Assembly: GCA_017414645.1 (NCBI GenBank)
Contig: JAFQLL010000062.1
Location: 1-44,307 of the forward strand
DNA: 44,307 nucleotides
Reading direction: 5' to 3'
Source of the DNA: Clostridia bacterium
GTDB lineage: Bacteria; Bacillota; Clostridia; UMGS1883
The position numbers were made by a program, and so were the translations under genes. Below, piece after piece: positions 13,687 to 22,801 of this stretch (within the stretch, counting starts at the first letter, position 1; every line of letters starts with the position of its first letter). The notes below the pieces were generated by a model, which made no database searches, was not told where the DNA came from, and worked only from the letters and a program-made list of their open reading frames with translations.

Positions 13687-15468
13687 ATGGATATCCAAAA
13701 TTTTTACAAAGGTTTTTCCTTTGATTGCTACGAATATTTAGGCTGTCATTTGCAAAACGGAGGTGCAGTTTTTCGCACCTTTGCGCCCAATGCAAAGTCG
13801 ATAAGTGTTATAGGCAGCTTTAACGGCTGGAATGAAACTCCCATGCAAAAAACACTCGACGGCAACTTTTGGGAGCTGTTTGTACCCGATGCCAATCCCG
13901 GGGATATGTACAAATACCGTATCAGTAAAAAAGATGGTCGCACCATCGACCATGCAGACCCTTTTGGCTACGGCATGGAATTGCGCCCCAAAACTGCCTC
14001 TGTCATACGTGATATGTCCTCTTATCAATTTCATGACGACACATGGCTCAATGCTCGCACGGATTGCAAACACAAGCCCCTTAATATTTACGAAATACAT
14101 TCAGGCAGCTGGAAGGCTAATCCGCAGAATGAAAACGGCTGGTACTCATATTGCGAATTGGCGGATTTACTTATTCCGTATTTAAAGGAAAACGCATACA
14201 ACTATGTGGAGCTGATGCCTGTTTGTGAGCACCCCTGCGACAATTCCTGGGGGTATCAGATAACAGGCTTTTTTGCACCCACCTCTCGTTACGGCACATC
14301 AGATGATTTAAAGGCTTTTGTTGACAAATGTCACCAAAATAACATCGGCGTTATACTGGACTTTGTCCCCGTTCATTTCGCGGTAGATGATTATGCCCTT
14401 GAAAAATATGACGGCACTCCCCTTTTTGAGTATCCGCATCCCGATGTTGGCTACAGCGAATGGTCGAGCCACAATTTTAATCACTCCCGCGGTGAGGTCA
14501 GAAGCTTTCTTAACTCTGCCGCAAATTACTGGATAAAGGAATATCACTTTGACGGGCTGAGGATGGATGCAATAAGCCGTATTATTTACTGGCAAGGGAA
14601 CGAATCTCGTGGAATTAACCTTGACGGGGTGAACTTTATAAAACAGCTTAACCACACCTTTAAAACAATGTATCCGTCAATTATTCTTGCCGCCGAGGAC
14701 TCTTCCTCTTATCCCGATGTAACAAAAAGCGTTCTTCAAAGCGGACTTGGCTTTGACTACAAATGGGACATGGGTTGGATGAACGATACGTTAGAATATT
14801 TCAAGCTGGACCCTTATTTCCGCTCGGGAGCATATCATAATCTTACATTTTCAATGATGTATTACTATTCCGATAATTTTATGCTTCCGCTATCTCATGA
14901 CGAAACCGTTCACGGCAAAGCGACAATTATACAAAAAATGAACGGCGACTACGAAAAAAAGTTTCCTCAGACAAGAGCACTTTATACGTATATGTACACT
15001 CATCCGGGCAAAAAGCTCAACTTTATGGGCAACGAGATTGCCCAGTTCCGTGAATGGGACGAAAATCGTGAGCAGGATTGGGATATGCTAAAATACCCTC
15101 TTCACGATGCTTTTTCTCGTTTTATGCACGATTTAAATCATGTGTATATGTGCCATAGCGCATTATGGGAAAAGGATTTTTACAAGGATGGCTTCGAATG
15201 GGTTAACTGCCATATGGGAAACCAATGCTCCTATGCTTTTTTACGTAAAAGCAACAGCGAAACAATGCTTTGTGTTTTCAACTTTTCGGGTGTTGAGCAA
15301 GAGCTAAAGCTTAACCTTAACTGTAAAAGCTTAAAGCGTGTTATTGCATCCGACCGTGATATTTACGGTGGGGAAACTTGCTACGATAAAGATACAATTC
15401 GTGTTTATAAAAACAACTTAAGTATTACACTGCCGCCCTTTGCCTCACACATTTACATTGTAAAATAG
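13687..15468 (+). CDS. glgB: 1,4-alpha-glucan branching enzyme (GH13_9)
   Basis: This 593-aa enzyme introduces alpha-1,6 branches into glycogen. An N-terminal CBM48-like domain (about 20-110, FRTFAPNAKSISVIGSFNGWN) precedes the GH13 barrel (about 130-480) and an all-beta C-terminal domain. Catalytic residues are visible: nucleophile Asp294 in DGLRMD, acid/base Glu337 in LAAEDSS, and Asp405 in LSHDE, with EWSSHNFN nearby. AAAAGGAG lies 6 nt before the ATG. No glycogen synthase, ADP-glucose pyrophosphorylase or phosphorylase gene is next to it, which is unusual, and it appears to be under the divergent TetR regulator. The length is at the short end for GlgB, with only one N-terminal module. Confidence 0.92.
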   Translation: MDIQNFYKGFSFDCYEYLGCHLQNGGAVFRTFAPNAKSISVIGSFNGWNETPMQKTLDGNFWELFVPDANPGDMYKYRISKKDGRTIDHADPFGYGMELRPKTASVIRDMSSYQFHDDTWLNARTDCKHKPLNIYEIHSGSWKANPQNENGWYSYCELADLLIPYLKENAYNYVELMPVCEHPCDNSWGYQITGFFAPTSRYGTSDDLKAFVDKCHQNNIGVILDFVPVHFAVDDYALEKYDGTPLFEYPHPDVGYSEWSSHNFNHSRGEVRSFLNSAANYWIKEYHFDGLRMDAISRIIYWQGNESRGINLDGVNFIKQLNHTFKTMYPSIILAAEDSSSYPDVTKSVLQSGLGFDYKWDMGWMNDTLEYFKLDPYFRSGAYHNLTFSMMYYYSDNFMLPLSHDETVHGKATIIQKMNGDYEKKFPQTRALYTYMYTHPGKKLNFMGNEIAQFREWDENREQDWDMLKYPLHDAFSRFMHDLNHVYMCHSALWEKDFYKDGFEWVNCHMGNQCSYAFLRKSNSETMLCVFNFSGVEQELKLNLNCKSLKRVIASDRDIYGGETCYDKDTIRVYKNNLSITLPPFASHIYIVK

Positions 15469-15470
15469 TA

Positions 15471-15500
15471 AAAAGCTCACGGAATAGTCCGTGAGCTTTT
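15471..15500. terminator. Bidirectional terminator between glgB and the stalk-domain gene
   Basis: A perfect 13-bp stem AAAAGCTCACGGA (15471-15483) / TCCGTGAGCTTTT (15488-15500) with a 4-nt loop has A- and T-runs on both sides. It serves the convergent genes on each strand. Confidence 0.9.
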
Positions 15501-16745
15501 TTATTCAGCATTCTTAATACTGTCAAATATCTTCAATATTTCACTTCTCTTTACTGCAGTGTCTGCACCATTTATTGAAAGATGGTAACAGTAATCGCTA
15601 TGAGGTTGTCCCAAAAGAGCATCCATATCACCGTTAGAAGCTATATACCACGTAATTTCCTTGCCCAGGAATTTACCGCTCACACTCTTTGTAGTCTTCT
15701 CACCCGAATATGAAGGGTGCCATCCGCCGTAAACAAGCGCAGATACGCATGCTTCACCAACCACAGCTATCTCATATATGCGCCATACATCATAATCAGG
15801 GCCTATCTCGTAAAAAGCAATATAATTTTCGGGAAGTGTGAACGCAAATCCTCCTGCCGTTATCTCTCCACCCGTTTCAAATTTTTTGTCAGTGGCTTTA
15901 AGACTTTCAAACAGCATCTTGCACACGTCGTCAATTCGGTCTCCGTCGCCCGAAACCCTTATAGCTATAATCTCTCCATCATCGCATGTGGCAATAGCAA
16001 CACGACCATTATTTCCGTAACGCAAATACTTACATCCATTCTGTTCTATAACATCTGCATAAACAACAGCTTTTCCTTCAGTCAGCATTTGAATATCATT
16101 TTTCAAATCACCGCTTGTTTTAACAAACAAATCATACACTTCAACAAGTATCCTGTTTTCTCCGTATTCATATACAAGATCTGTTTCATATTTATGCCCG
16201 CTATACCAATTGTTCACAGTTTCGGTTGCAAGTGGCATTTCAACGATGTATCTTCCTTCAAGAAGTGAAACTTCTCTACTTGTAAGGTTTTTCTTCGGAT
16301 TTACTATCTCGTCTAATTTTCTATCTGACTTATCGATCAAAACAGTTTTGCTTGCCTCTAGCCATTCAACCTTTGCCCCCAGAGCTTCTGCAAATGCACG
16401 CAGAGGAACATACATCAATCCGTTCTCTGATTTCGGTGAAACGCCAAAATTCAAAACCTCACCGTTTGTATAAGCAAAGGGTGTACCTACAGTTAATCTT
16501 AAAAGGAACTTACCTTCACAATATAAATCCACGGTGTTTTCGTTAATGTTCTTCGCTTCTGTACCAAATGCCTCAGCCACTTCGTTCACCGGAACAAATA
16601 TCCGTCCGTTCTCATTAATCTGTGATTCATTCATCCAATGCAAATATTCTCCGTCTACAATGATTTCCGCAGGGTACGATGCAAAAGCAGGAATTGCCGT
16701 TAAAAGCATTATAAAACATAATAAACCTGAAACTGTTTTTTTCAT
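15501..16745 (-). CDS. Secreted stalk-domain (copper amine oxidase N-like) protein
   Basis: This 414-aa exported protein has a signal peptide (KKTVSGLLCFIMLLTAIPAFA, about 2-22). Residues about 25-140 form a stalk domain of the PF07833 type, recognisable from paired strands ending GRIFVPVNEVAEAFGTEAK and LMYVPLRAFAEALGAKVEWLE. The remaining ~250 residues match no family I recognise; they are mixed alpha/beta with few cysteines. Despite the domain name no oxidase activity is implied; the module is thought to help surface display. I chose the ATG at 16745 with GAGGGG upstream, 11 codons inside the longest frame. It is third in the operon DMT-FNT-stalk and ends at a shared terminator. Confidence 0.78.
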   Translation of the reverse strand: MKKTVSGLLCFIMLLTAIPAFASYPAEIIVDGEYLHWMNESQINENGRIFVPVNEVAEAFGTEAKNINENTVDLYCEGKFLLRLTVGTPFAYTNGEVLNFGVSPKSENGLMYVPLRAFAEALGAKVEWLEASKTVLIDKSDRKLDEIVNPKKNLTSREVSLLEGRYIVEMPLATETVNNWYSGHKYETDLVYEYGENRILVEVYDLFVKTSGDLKNDIQMLTEGKAVVYADVIEQNGCKYLRYGNNGRVAIATCDDGEIIAIRVSGDGDRIDDVCKMLFESLKATDKKFETGGEITAGGFAFTLPENYIAFYEIGPDYDVWRIYEIAVVGEACVSALVYGGWHPSYSGEKTTKSVSGKFLGKEITWYIASNGDMDALLGQPHSDYCYHLSINGADTAVKRSEILKIFDSIKNAE

Positions 16746-16768
16746 AACATTCCCCTCTTTTCTAAATT

Positions 16769-17416
16769 CTAAAACCACTTATTAATCGAAAACTTTTTCA
16801 TAATGGGTATTATCATACAGCCAAAGCCGTTGCCTAAGATTATCATCACAAAATACAAAAGTGCTTTATGTGCATTTTCAAAACCGCTTAATGCAAAGTA
16901 GCCCATGTCGGCAATGGAGTGATTAAAGCCGCAGATAATGAATATCATAACAGGAATAAGCGTTGTGAAAAGCGCACCCACATGGTCGTCTGCCTGGGTG
17001 CATTTTTTGTCGCCCTCAACTGCAATGAAAATTAAAATGCCGCAGAACATGCTGAGTAGAAACATGCTTACAGGCGTGTCGCTCATTTTTGCATCCATCA
17101 AGGGAAGTGATTTTGCACGGAGTATGCCGCCGAAGCGCGTTAAGGAAATGAGCCAACCGCCTAAAAATGCGCCTATGGTGTTACTTAAAAGTGTTATTGT
17201 AACCTCGCCTGCGTATTTCGGGCGTTTAACAACAAGGTAGCCTACCTTGCCTGTGTACAAGCCTAAGTGCAGCTCCATAATTGCAAACAAGCCAAGGCTG
17301 AAAAGGAACGCACCTGCAAAGCTGTTACCTGCGCTTAAATTAACAGCACAACATATACTAAGCAGTAACCCTGCCATGAAGCCATCAACTGTAAAGGATA
17401 CTATTCTTTTAAACAT
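16769..17416 (-). CDS. Formate/nitrite transporter (FNT) family channel, short form
   Basis: This 215-aa protein has six membrane segments and matches the FNT family (PF01226), which conducts formate, nitrite, hydrosulfide or other small monovalent acids. The family's central histidine motif is seen as GFNHSIADMGYF (about 163-174), and GNGFGCMI near the C-terminus corresponds to the GNxxGG pore motif. It is shorter than the typical 250-280 aa, mainly through short termini. The gene starts 4 nt after the DMT gene, which implies co-transcription; GAGG precedes the ATG. The transported ion is not evident. Confidence 0.83.
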   Translation of the reverse strand: MFKRIVSFTVDGFMAGLLLSICCAVNLSAGNSFAGAFLFSLGLFAIMELHLGLYTGKVGYLVVKRPKYAGEVTITLLSNTIGAFLGGWLISLTRFGGILRAKSLPLMDAKMSDTPVSMFLLSMFCGILIFIAVEGDKKCTQADDHVGALFTTLIPVMIFIICGFNHSIADMGYFALSGFENAHKALLYFVMIILGNGFGCMIIPIMKKFSINKWF

Positions 17417-17420
17417 AGCC

Positions 17421-18347
17421 TTACCTCTTTTTGTAGTTTACAACTAAAATACCAAGAGCAACGAGCACCAAAGCAATTACAACCTCAATGCCGATGCTAC
17501 TCCATTCCTTAAGAATGATTGCAGAAAGGATAACACCCGAAATGGGGTTAAAGGGGCCAAAGATAGAAACCTTGGACACATCGTTATACTTCATGAGTAA
17601 CCCCCAGATGGAATATGCCACAGCAGAAATGCACGCCATGTAGAAAAGAAGCACGCCTGCCGTAAAGCCCTCACCTGCAGCAATTTCGAACTTGCCACCC
17701 ATGGGAAAAGCAAAGAGGGTCATTATAATACCGCCTATAAAGAACTGCCAGCCCGAAAGTGTAACGGGGTTTTCGTACTTTGAATACATTTTAATCATAA
17801 CAGAACTAAGAGCGTAAGCAAGTGCCGCCATAAGTATGAAGCCTGCACCCATTACTGTAAAGCCCATGTCGCCCTTTGCCATGGAAACAACAATAACGCC
17901 GCCAAAGCCAAGCACACAGCCGATTGCCTTTTTAACTGTCATTTTTTCTATTCTGAAAACAAATGCTGCAACCAATATTGCAATAAATACGTTACTGCCG
18001 TTTACAATTGCTGCTGTAACGCCACTTGCATATGCATGACCTATGTAGAAAAATACATACTGAATAACTGTCTGCACCAGGCTTAAAGCAAGCACATACT
18101 TTATTGTGCCCTTGCTTGGCAGTAAAGGCTTCTTAGCCAGCACACTGCCGATTAAAACAGTTAAAATGCCTGCCAAAATAAAACGGATGCCTGCAAAAAG
18201 AATGGTGGACATGTAGTCGTTACCAGCAATGCCGAAAATTTCGTAGCCTTTTTTTATTGAGGGTGTTGCACTGCCCCAGAGCAAACAACAAAAAATTGCC
18301 AGGAGAGCAACAACCCATGTTTTCTGTAAAAAATGTTTGTTTTGCAT
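17421..18347 (-). CDS. DMT superfamily permease (EamA domains)
   Basis: This is a 308-aa inner-membrane protein with ten predicted membrane helices arranged as two EamA repeats (about 14-145 and 155-300), the layout of drug/metabolite transporters. Typical segments include CLLWGSATPSIKKGYE in helix 1 and the ASGVTAAIVNGSNVFIAIL stretch in repeat 1. The substrate is unknown. Expression is likely controlled at a 33-nt perfect palindrome (18353-18385) covering its -10 box, transcription start and ribosome site. Confidence 0.88.
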   Translation of the reverse strand: MQNKHFLQKTWVVALLAIFCCLLWGSATPSIKKGYEIFGIAGNDYMSTILFAGIRFILAGILTVLIGSVLAKKPLLPSKGTIKYVLALSLVQTVIQYVFFYIGHAYASGVTAAIVNGSNVFIAILVAAFVFRIEKMTVKKAIGCVLGFGGVIVVSMAKGDMGFTVMGAGFILMAALAYALSSVMIKMYSKYENPVTLSGWQFFIGGIIMTLFAFPMGGKFEIAAGEGFTAGVLLFYMACISAVAYSIWGLLMKYNDVSKVSIFGPFNPISGVILSAIILKEWSSIGIEVVIALVLVALGILVVNYKKR

Positions 18348-18352
18348 AAAAA

Positions 18353-18409
18353 ATAATCCTTTCCATAAATTATGGAAAGGATTATATCACATTTTGCAGT
18401 ATTAATCAA
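18353..18409 (-). promoter_or_regulatory. DMT gene promoter with a 33-nt palindrome over start and ribosome site
   Basis: Minus strand: TTGATT (18404-18409), 17 nt, TATAAT (18381-18386). A perfect palindrome, ATAATCCTTTCCATAA (18353-18368) and its complement (18370-18385) around a single central A, overlaps the -10 box and runs to 5 nt before the DMT ATG, so the AAAGGA ribosome site is inside one arm. On the minus strand it is followed by a T-run, so it could also terminate the upstream LRR operon. It may be an operator, a terminator or a ribosome-site-masking hairpin. Confidence 0.7.
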
Positions 18410-18412
18410 TAA

Positions 18413-20851
18413 TTATTCTGTTATGTATTCAAACCCTACACCAAGCTTTTCGGCGTACAAACGTGTGTTTTCGTCTTTGCCGCAAATGACCATTTGTGTG
18501 TTTTCTAACGTAAGACCAACGTTTGACTGAAAGCGAGGCTTTGTTGTTGAAATAGCCCCCGTCTTTTTAAACTCTGCTAAGCTTGGGCTTATTGTAAAGT
18601 TTTCAAAGATAATCTTATTCACCTTGCTGTTTATGAAAAGTGCAGGAAAATGCTCTGCATCTTTGTCAAAATTAACCTCGGGCCACTTTATGCGAAGAGT
18701 ATCGATTGTCGCTCCATAAAAAACTGTAAATATGCTGTATTGTTCATAACTGTACAAATAGCGGTTAAAGGGGAAATACATTATTGTGCCATTTTCGTTA
18801 AGTTCAACATCTTTAACACCCGACCAGCTTTTTATGTTTAAAAGGTTAACCTCCTTTAAGCTTTCACAATACATAAACGCCTGGCCGTCTATATGTTCAA
18901 CATGTTCAAGGTTTATGTTTTCAAGCTTTCTGCATCCGTAAAAAGCACTATAGGGGATTGTTTTAATTTTTTCATCAAGCACAACCGTTACAATATTTGT
19001 GTTTTTAAAAGCACTGCTTGCTATTTCAACCCTTTTGCCGTTAATTTCGCCGGGGATTGTTACGGTATCTATGCTTTCATCAACCAGTCCTATAACGTAT
19101 ACCACATCTTTTTCTTCACGGAGCCTTAAGTTTTCGTACACGTTACCTATATTGCCGTCTGCAAAATGCACTATAGCTTCTTGTATTGTATTGTTATACT
19201 TTGCAATTTCAACCTTGTCCCATTCTTCCTTTGTACCCATGTAGTATATGGTAGTAAGGTCAGTGCAATAATTGTAGCTTTCAATTCTGGTTACACTTTT
19301 AGGCATTGTGAGTGTTTCACAGGTCTCATAGCCTAATGCGTTTTCGTCGATTACCTTTACCCCCTCAGGAATTGTGTAATGTTCTTCTATCTTCCCTATG
19401 GGGTAGTAGATAAGCCTCTCTCCCGATTTGTCGAAAACGACATTATCCTTCGTAGAAAGGTATGGATTATCCTCCGAAATTTCAATTTTTGAGAGGAAAT
19501 CACAGCTACTGAAAGAGTATCTTTCAAACTCGCAAAGTCCGCTTCCTATATAAACCGAAGTGAGACTGTCATTATTGTAAAATGCACCACCGCCAACGGT
19601 TCTTACACTGTCGGGGATTGTTATCGCCTTAAGATAAGAGCACATGGAAAATGCGTCCTCGCCGATGTTACCAAGGCTTTTTCCTAAAACAACGCTTTCC
19701 AGCTTATAACAGCTTTCAAAAGCACCTTCGCCAATGTCAATAACGTTATCGGGAATAACAATCGACTTCAAACGGGAAGAGTAAAAGGCTTCACCGCCTA
19801 TGATTTTAAGGCTTTGGGGCAAGGTTATGTTTTCAATACGGCTCCAATAAAAAGCCCCGTTTCCTATAATCTCCAGGCCTTCTTCAATTATAACCTCTTC
19901 AATTGCGGAGTTATTTGCAAATACCATATCGCCTATACATTTTACACTACCGGGAATAGTTATGCGCTTTAAGTTTTTAGTACCGGCGAAAACCTCACCT
20001 GCAATGGAAATTGTGTCGGGCTTTATGGTGTATTCCTCTACATCGTCCTTCACAGCAATAAGGTGCTTATTGATGTAAAGCCCGCCTTCTTCCCAATTGG
20101 CATTATTATTGTAAAACGCCGTGTTATTAAAGGGGTTTCCGTGAAGATACACATAGGATGGCATTTTAATAGTGTCAAGTCTTATGCAATTTGAAAAAGC
20201 ACCTTTGCCCATGTAGGTTACGCTATCGGGCAGGGTTATTTTTTGAAGGTTCGCACACCCCCTAAAAGCCCACGGTTTTATTGTAGCAACTGTTATGGGG
20301 AAATTAACCTCTGTAAGTGCAATGGCATCAGCAAAGGCTTTTGCTTTTATTTCCACAGTACCCATAGGAATTGTGTATTCCCCATCTGCTTTTTTTGCAG
20401 GGTACCACAACAGGTTCTTGCCCTCTTTGTCAAAAAGCACACCGTCAACCACTTTAAAGTTTTGGTTTTCACTGCTTATTGAAATTCTTTCAACGTTAAT
20501 ACAGCCATTAAAGGCATTATCCTCTATAGACTCCAGGCTTTTGGGCAATACAACCTCTTTTAAGTTTACGCAGTTTTCAAAAAGCTGCTCACCTATGAGT
20601 GTAACATTGTCGGGAATTATAACCTTTGTGATTGAGCTATTGCCCCTCCAAGGGCCATATACGCCCCAGCTGCTTACAAAGGTTGGCAGTGCTGATATGC
20701 CTTCTTCAATTGTCAATACACCGTTTTCGTCAATATTCCAATCAACATTCTGGTACACCTTAACATGTTCGGGGATTTCGACATAGGCATGGATTGGCAA
20801 TGCACCAAATGCCATGGCAATTATTAATACCAAGCTAAATACTTTTTTCAT
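18413..20851 (-). CDS. Secreted BspA-like (TpLRR/LRR_5) leucine-rich-repeat protein 1
   Basis: This 812-aa exported protein has a signal peptide (KKVFSLVLIIAMAFGALPIHA) followed by many ~23-residue LRR_5 repeats of the form xIxIPDSVTxIGxxAFxxCxxLxxVxLP, from about residue 75 to 500 and again from about 590 to 680. Two FDKxGxxLxxYP inserts (about 150 and 470) interrupt the repeats, as in other clostridial TpLRR proteins. No cell-wall anchor, stalk or SLH domain is seen, so it may be released or held by its unassigned C-terminal ~130 residues. BspA-type repeats mediate adhesion in characterised species. I chose the ATG at 20851 (GGGTGAG upstream), 13 nt after the second LRR gene. Confidence 0.85.
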   Translation of the reverse strand: MKKVFSLVLIIAMAFGALPIHAYVEIPEHVKVYQNVDWNIDENGVLTIEEGISALPTFVSSWGVYGPWRGNSSITKVIIPDNVTLIGEQLFENCVNLKEVVLPKSLESIEDNAFNGCINVERISISSENQNFKVVDGVLFDKEGKNLLWYPAKKADGEYTIPMGTVEIKAKAFADAIALTEVNFPITVATIKPWAFRGCANLQKITLPDSVTYMGKGAFSNCIRLDTIKMPSYVYLHGNPFNNTAFYNNNANWEEGGLYINKHLIAVKDDVEEYTIKPDTISIAGEVFAGTKNLKRITIPGSVKCIGDMVFANNSAIEEVIIEEGLEIIGNGAFYWSRIENITLPQSLKIIGGEAFYSSRLKSIVIPDNVIDIGEGAFESCYKLESVVLGKSLGNIGEDAFSMCSYLKAITIPDSVRTVGGGAFYNNDSLTSVYIGSGLCEFERYSFSSCDFLSKIEISEDNPYLSTKDNVVFDKSGERLIYYPIGKIEEHYTIPEGVKVIDENALGYETCETLTMPKSVTRIESYNYCTDLTTIYYMGTKEEWDKVEIAKYNNTIQEAIVHFADGNIGNVYENLRLREEKDVVYVIGLVDESIDTVTIPGEINGKRVEIASSAFKNTNIVTVVLDEKIKTIPYSAFYGCRKLENINLEHVEHIDGQAFMYCESLKEVNLLNIKSWSGVKDVELNENGTIMYFPFNRYLYSYEQYSIFTVFYGATIDTLRIKWPEVNFDKDAEHFPALFINSKVNKIIFENFTISPSLAEFKKTGAISTTKPRFQSNVGLTLENTQMVICGKDENTRLYAEKLGVGFEYITE

Positions 20852-20864
20852 TTTCTCACCCTTT

Positions 20865-22775
20865 TTACTGCTGATTAAGATTAATTTCAACGGTTTTTGT
20901 TTCGTTATCCCAGTGAACAGTTGCATTAAATGCTTCGCTTATGGCTCTCACAGGCACCATTGTTCTGCTGTTTGTAATTTCGGCTGCACAATCAAGAGCT
21001 ATTTCTTCGCCGTTTTTATACAGCACATTTTCGCCTATTGTTATTTTAACTTCAATTCTATCTTTACTTCCGCTTGCAGTTTTTGTTGTATCGTCCCAGG
21101 TAACAGCAGCGCCCAATGCTTCAAAAATTGCTCGCAGTGGTACCATTGTGCGGTCGTTTTTAATGTAAGGCGTGCTGTCACAATTGAGCTTTACACCATT
21201 TACCATAATTGTAATTTCTGTCTGAGGCGCACCAATTTCAACATTTATGCCTTTTTTGGTAGCCCAGGTATATGCAGGGCATCCGTAAGGAGCGATAATT
21301 GTCAGGCTTTCAACAATGCCGCCTACACCATAGCCACCCATAACTCCCCATGTATAAGAGAACGCCAATTCATCGATCTGATAAACTGTTTCGGGAAGGT
21401 ATACTCTTGCGCCTTCCGCAATGTAAAAAGCCGAGCGTCCGATTGTGAGAGGCACTTTACTTGTAATTACAACCTCCTTAAGATTTTCGCATTCATCAAA
21501 TGCCATAACATCAATCTTGCTGACGTTTTCGGAGATAACAATGCTCTCCAGACTATCACAGTTCGCAAAGGCTCTGCCGCCTATCTTTTCAAGTGTTTTC
21601 GGCAAAACAATTTCTGTCACATTTTTATGACCTGCCATGCCGTCCACTTCTGTTATTCCCTCGTTAATAACTATTTTTTTTACTCTGTTCCATTCCCATG
21701 TAGGGTATACTACCCTTCCCGAAAATGTATCCGTAAGAGTGCCGTTGCCCGTAAAGGTAAGCACACCATTATCGTATACCCAATCAATGTTCCCCTGCCT
21801 GCCTTGTGTTACTTTTCTTTCAACATTTGCGCACTCATCAAGCACACCGTTATATATTCCTACTCTTTTAAGGCTTTCGGGTGCGTTTACTTTTTCCGTA
21901 TCGCAGTTGTAAAACGCCTTATCGTCAATTGTTTCAACACCATCGGGGATAGTATATTCAGTATTGGTCTTTGCCCTTGGGTAGCAGACAAGCGACTTCC
22001 CATCCTTTGTAAAAAGCACCCCCTCAATGCTTTTAAGGTGGGGGTTTTCTTCGCTTACAAAAATATTTTCCAGCTTATTCAAATTCAAAAACGTGTTTGG
22101 ATAAACATATCTCACCGATTTCCCCAAAGTAATTGTTTTAAGATTACTGCAATCTTGAAAAACAGGTGTCCTCTCGTTTATATTATTTTTTGAAATAAAA
22201 TCTTCATTTGCACGGCCCGTTGCAGCTGTACCTATTTCGGTAACTGCGTCACCTATAACAACTTCTTCCAACCATACGCATCCTCTGAAAGCGCTGTCAT
22301 CAATAAATGTAATATTGTTGCCCGTTTCAAATTTTTCGAACTCGTTATCCATAAAAGTTCCGTATTCAATTCTTTTAACCTTTTCGGGCATGGTAAATGA
22401 TTCAAAGTCGCACAGTTTAAAAGCTCTTTCTCCAATTGTCTCAACGTTTTTCATGCCAAGAACCTCTTGCAGATTAACGCATCTGTTAAACGCCTCTTTT
22501 TCAATAACCTTAACACTATCAGGTATTGTAATATTCTTTATCTGTCCGCAGTTTTCAAAAGCCTTTTCGCCTATTTTTGTAACGGGGCAACCATCTATTT
22601 CGCTTTCTACCGAAACGGTGCCGTTGACCTCCCACTTGCAGGATTTTACGGCAGCCTCACCATTGGCTACAATATATGTAATGCCATGAATTTCTGTCTC
22701 GTAGTCTGTTGCAAGTGCAGGCACGCAACCTAATATTATGCATAACACCAAAGCTAATGTTATAACCTTTTTCAT
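20865..22775 (-). CDS. Secreted TpLRR protein 2 with C-terminal stalk domain
   Basis: This 636-aa protein carries a signal peptide (1-22), LRR_5 repeats (about 60-320 and 370-470, with IKNITIPDSVKVIEKEAFNRC as a typical unit) and an LTFTGNGTLTD segment in between. It ends in a stalk/copper-amine-oxidase-N-like module (about 520-636) with the paired motifs NDRTMVPLRAIFEALGAAVTW and NSRTMVPVRAISEAFNATVHW. The stalk module is nearly the same as that in the next gene upstream, which suggests duplication or domain shuffling. AAAAGGAGG precedes the ATG. It lies 26 nt after that gene and 13 nt before LRR protein 1, a single transcription unit of surface proteins. Confidence 0.87.
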   Translation of the reverse strand: MKKVITLALVLCIILGCVPALATDYETEIHGITYIVANGEAAVKSCKWEVNGTVSVESEIDGCPVTKIGEKAFENCGQIKNITIPDSVKVIEKEAFNRCVNLQEVLGMKNVETIGERAFKLCDFESFTMPEKVKRIEYGTFMDNEFEKFETGNNITFIDDSAFRGCVWLEEVVIGDAVTEIGTAATGRANEDFISKNNINERTPVFQDCSNLKTITLGKSVRYVYPNTFLNLNKLENIFVSEENPHLKSIEGVLFTKDGKSLVCYPRAKTNTEYTIPDGVETIDDKAFYNCDTEKVNAPESLKRVGIYNGVLDECANVERKVTQGRQGNIDWVYDNGVLTFTGNGTLTDTFSGRVVYPTWEWNRVKKIVINEGITEVDGMAGHKNVTEIVLPKTLEKIGGRAFANCDSLESIVISENVSKIDVMAFDECENLKEVVITSKVPLTIGRSAFYIAEGARVYLPETVYQIDELAFSYTWGVMGGYGVGGIVESLTIIAPYGCPAYTWATKKGINVEIGAPQTEITIMVNGVKLNCDSTPYIKNDRTMVPLRAIFEALGAAVTWDDTTKTASGSKDRIEVKITIGENVLYKNGEEIALDCAAEITNSRTMVPVRAISEAFNATVHWDNETKTVEINLNQQ

Positions 22776-22801
22776 TTTTTGTGCCTCCTTTTTATATGCT
22801 T

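Noticed and set aside
20814..22193. 459-aa open frame on the plus strand opposite TpLRR protein 2
   Set aside because: It lies antisense to a clear repeat protein, has no ribosome site and its composition (rich in Cys, Phe, Asn) is what the complement of LRR codons gives.
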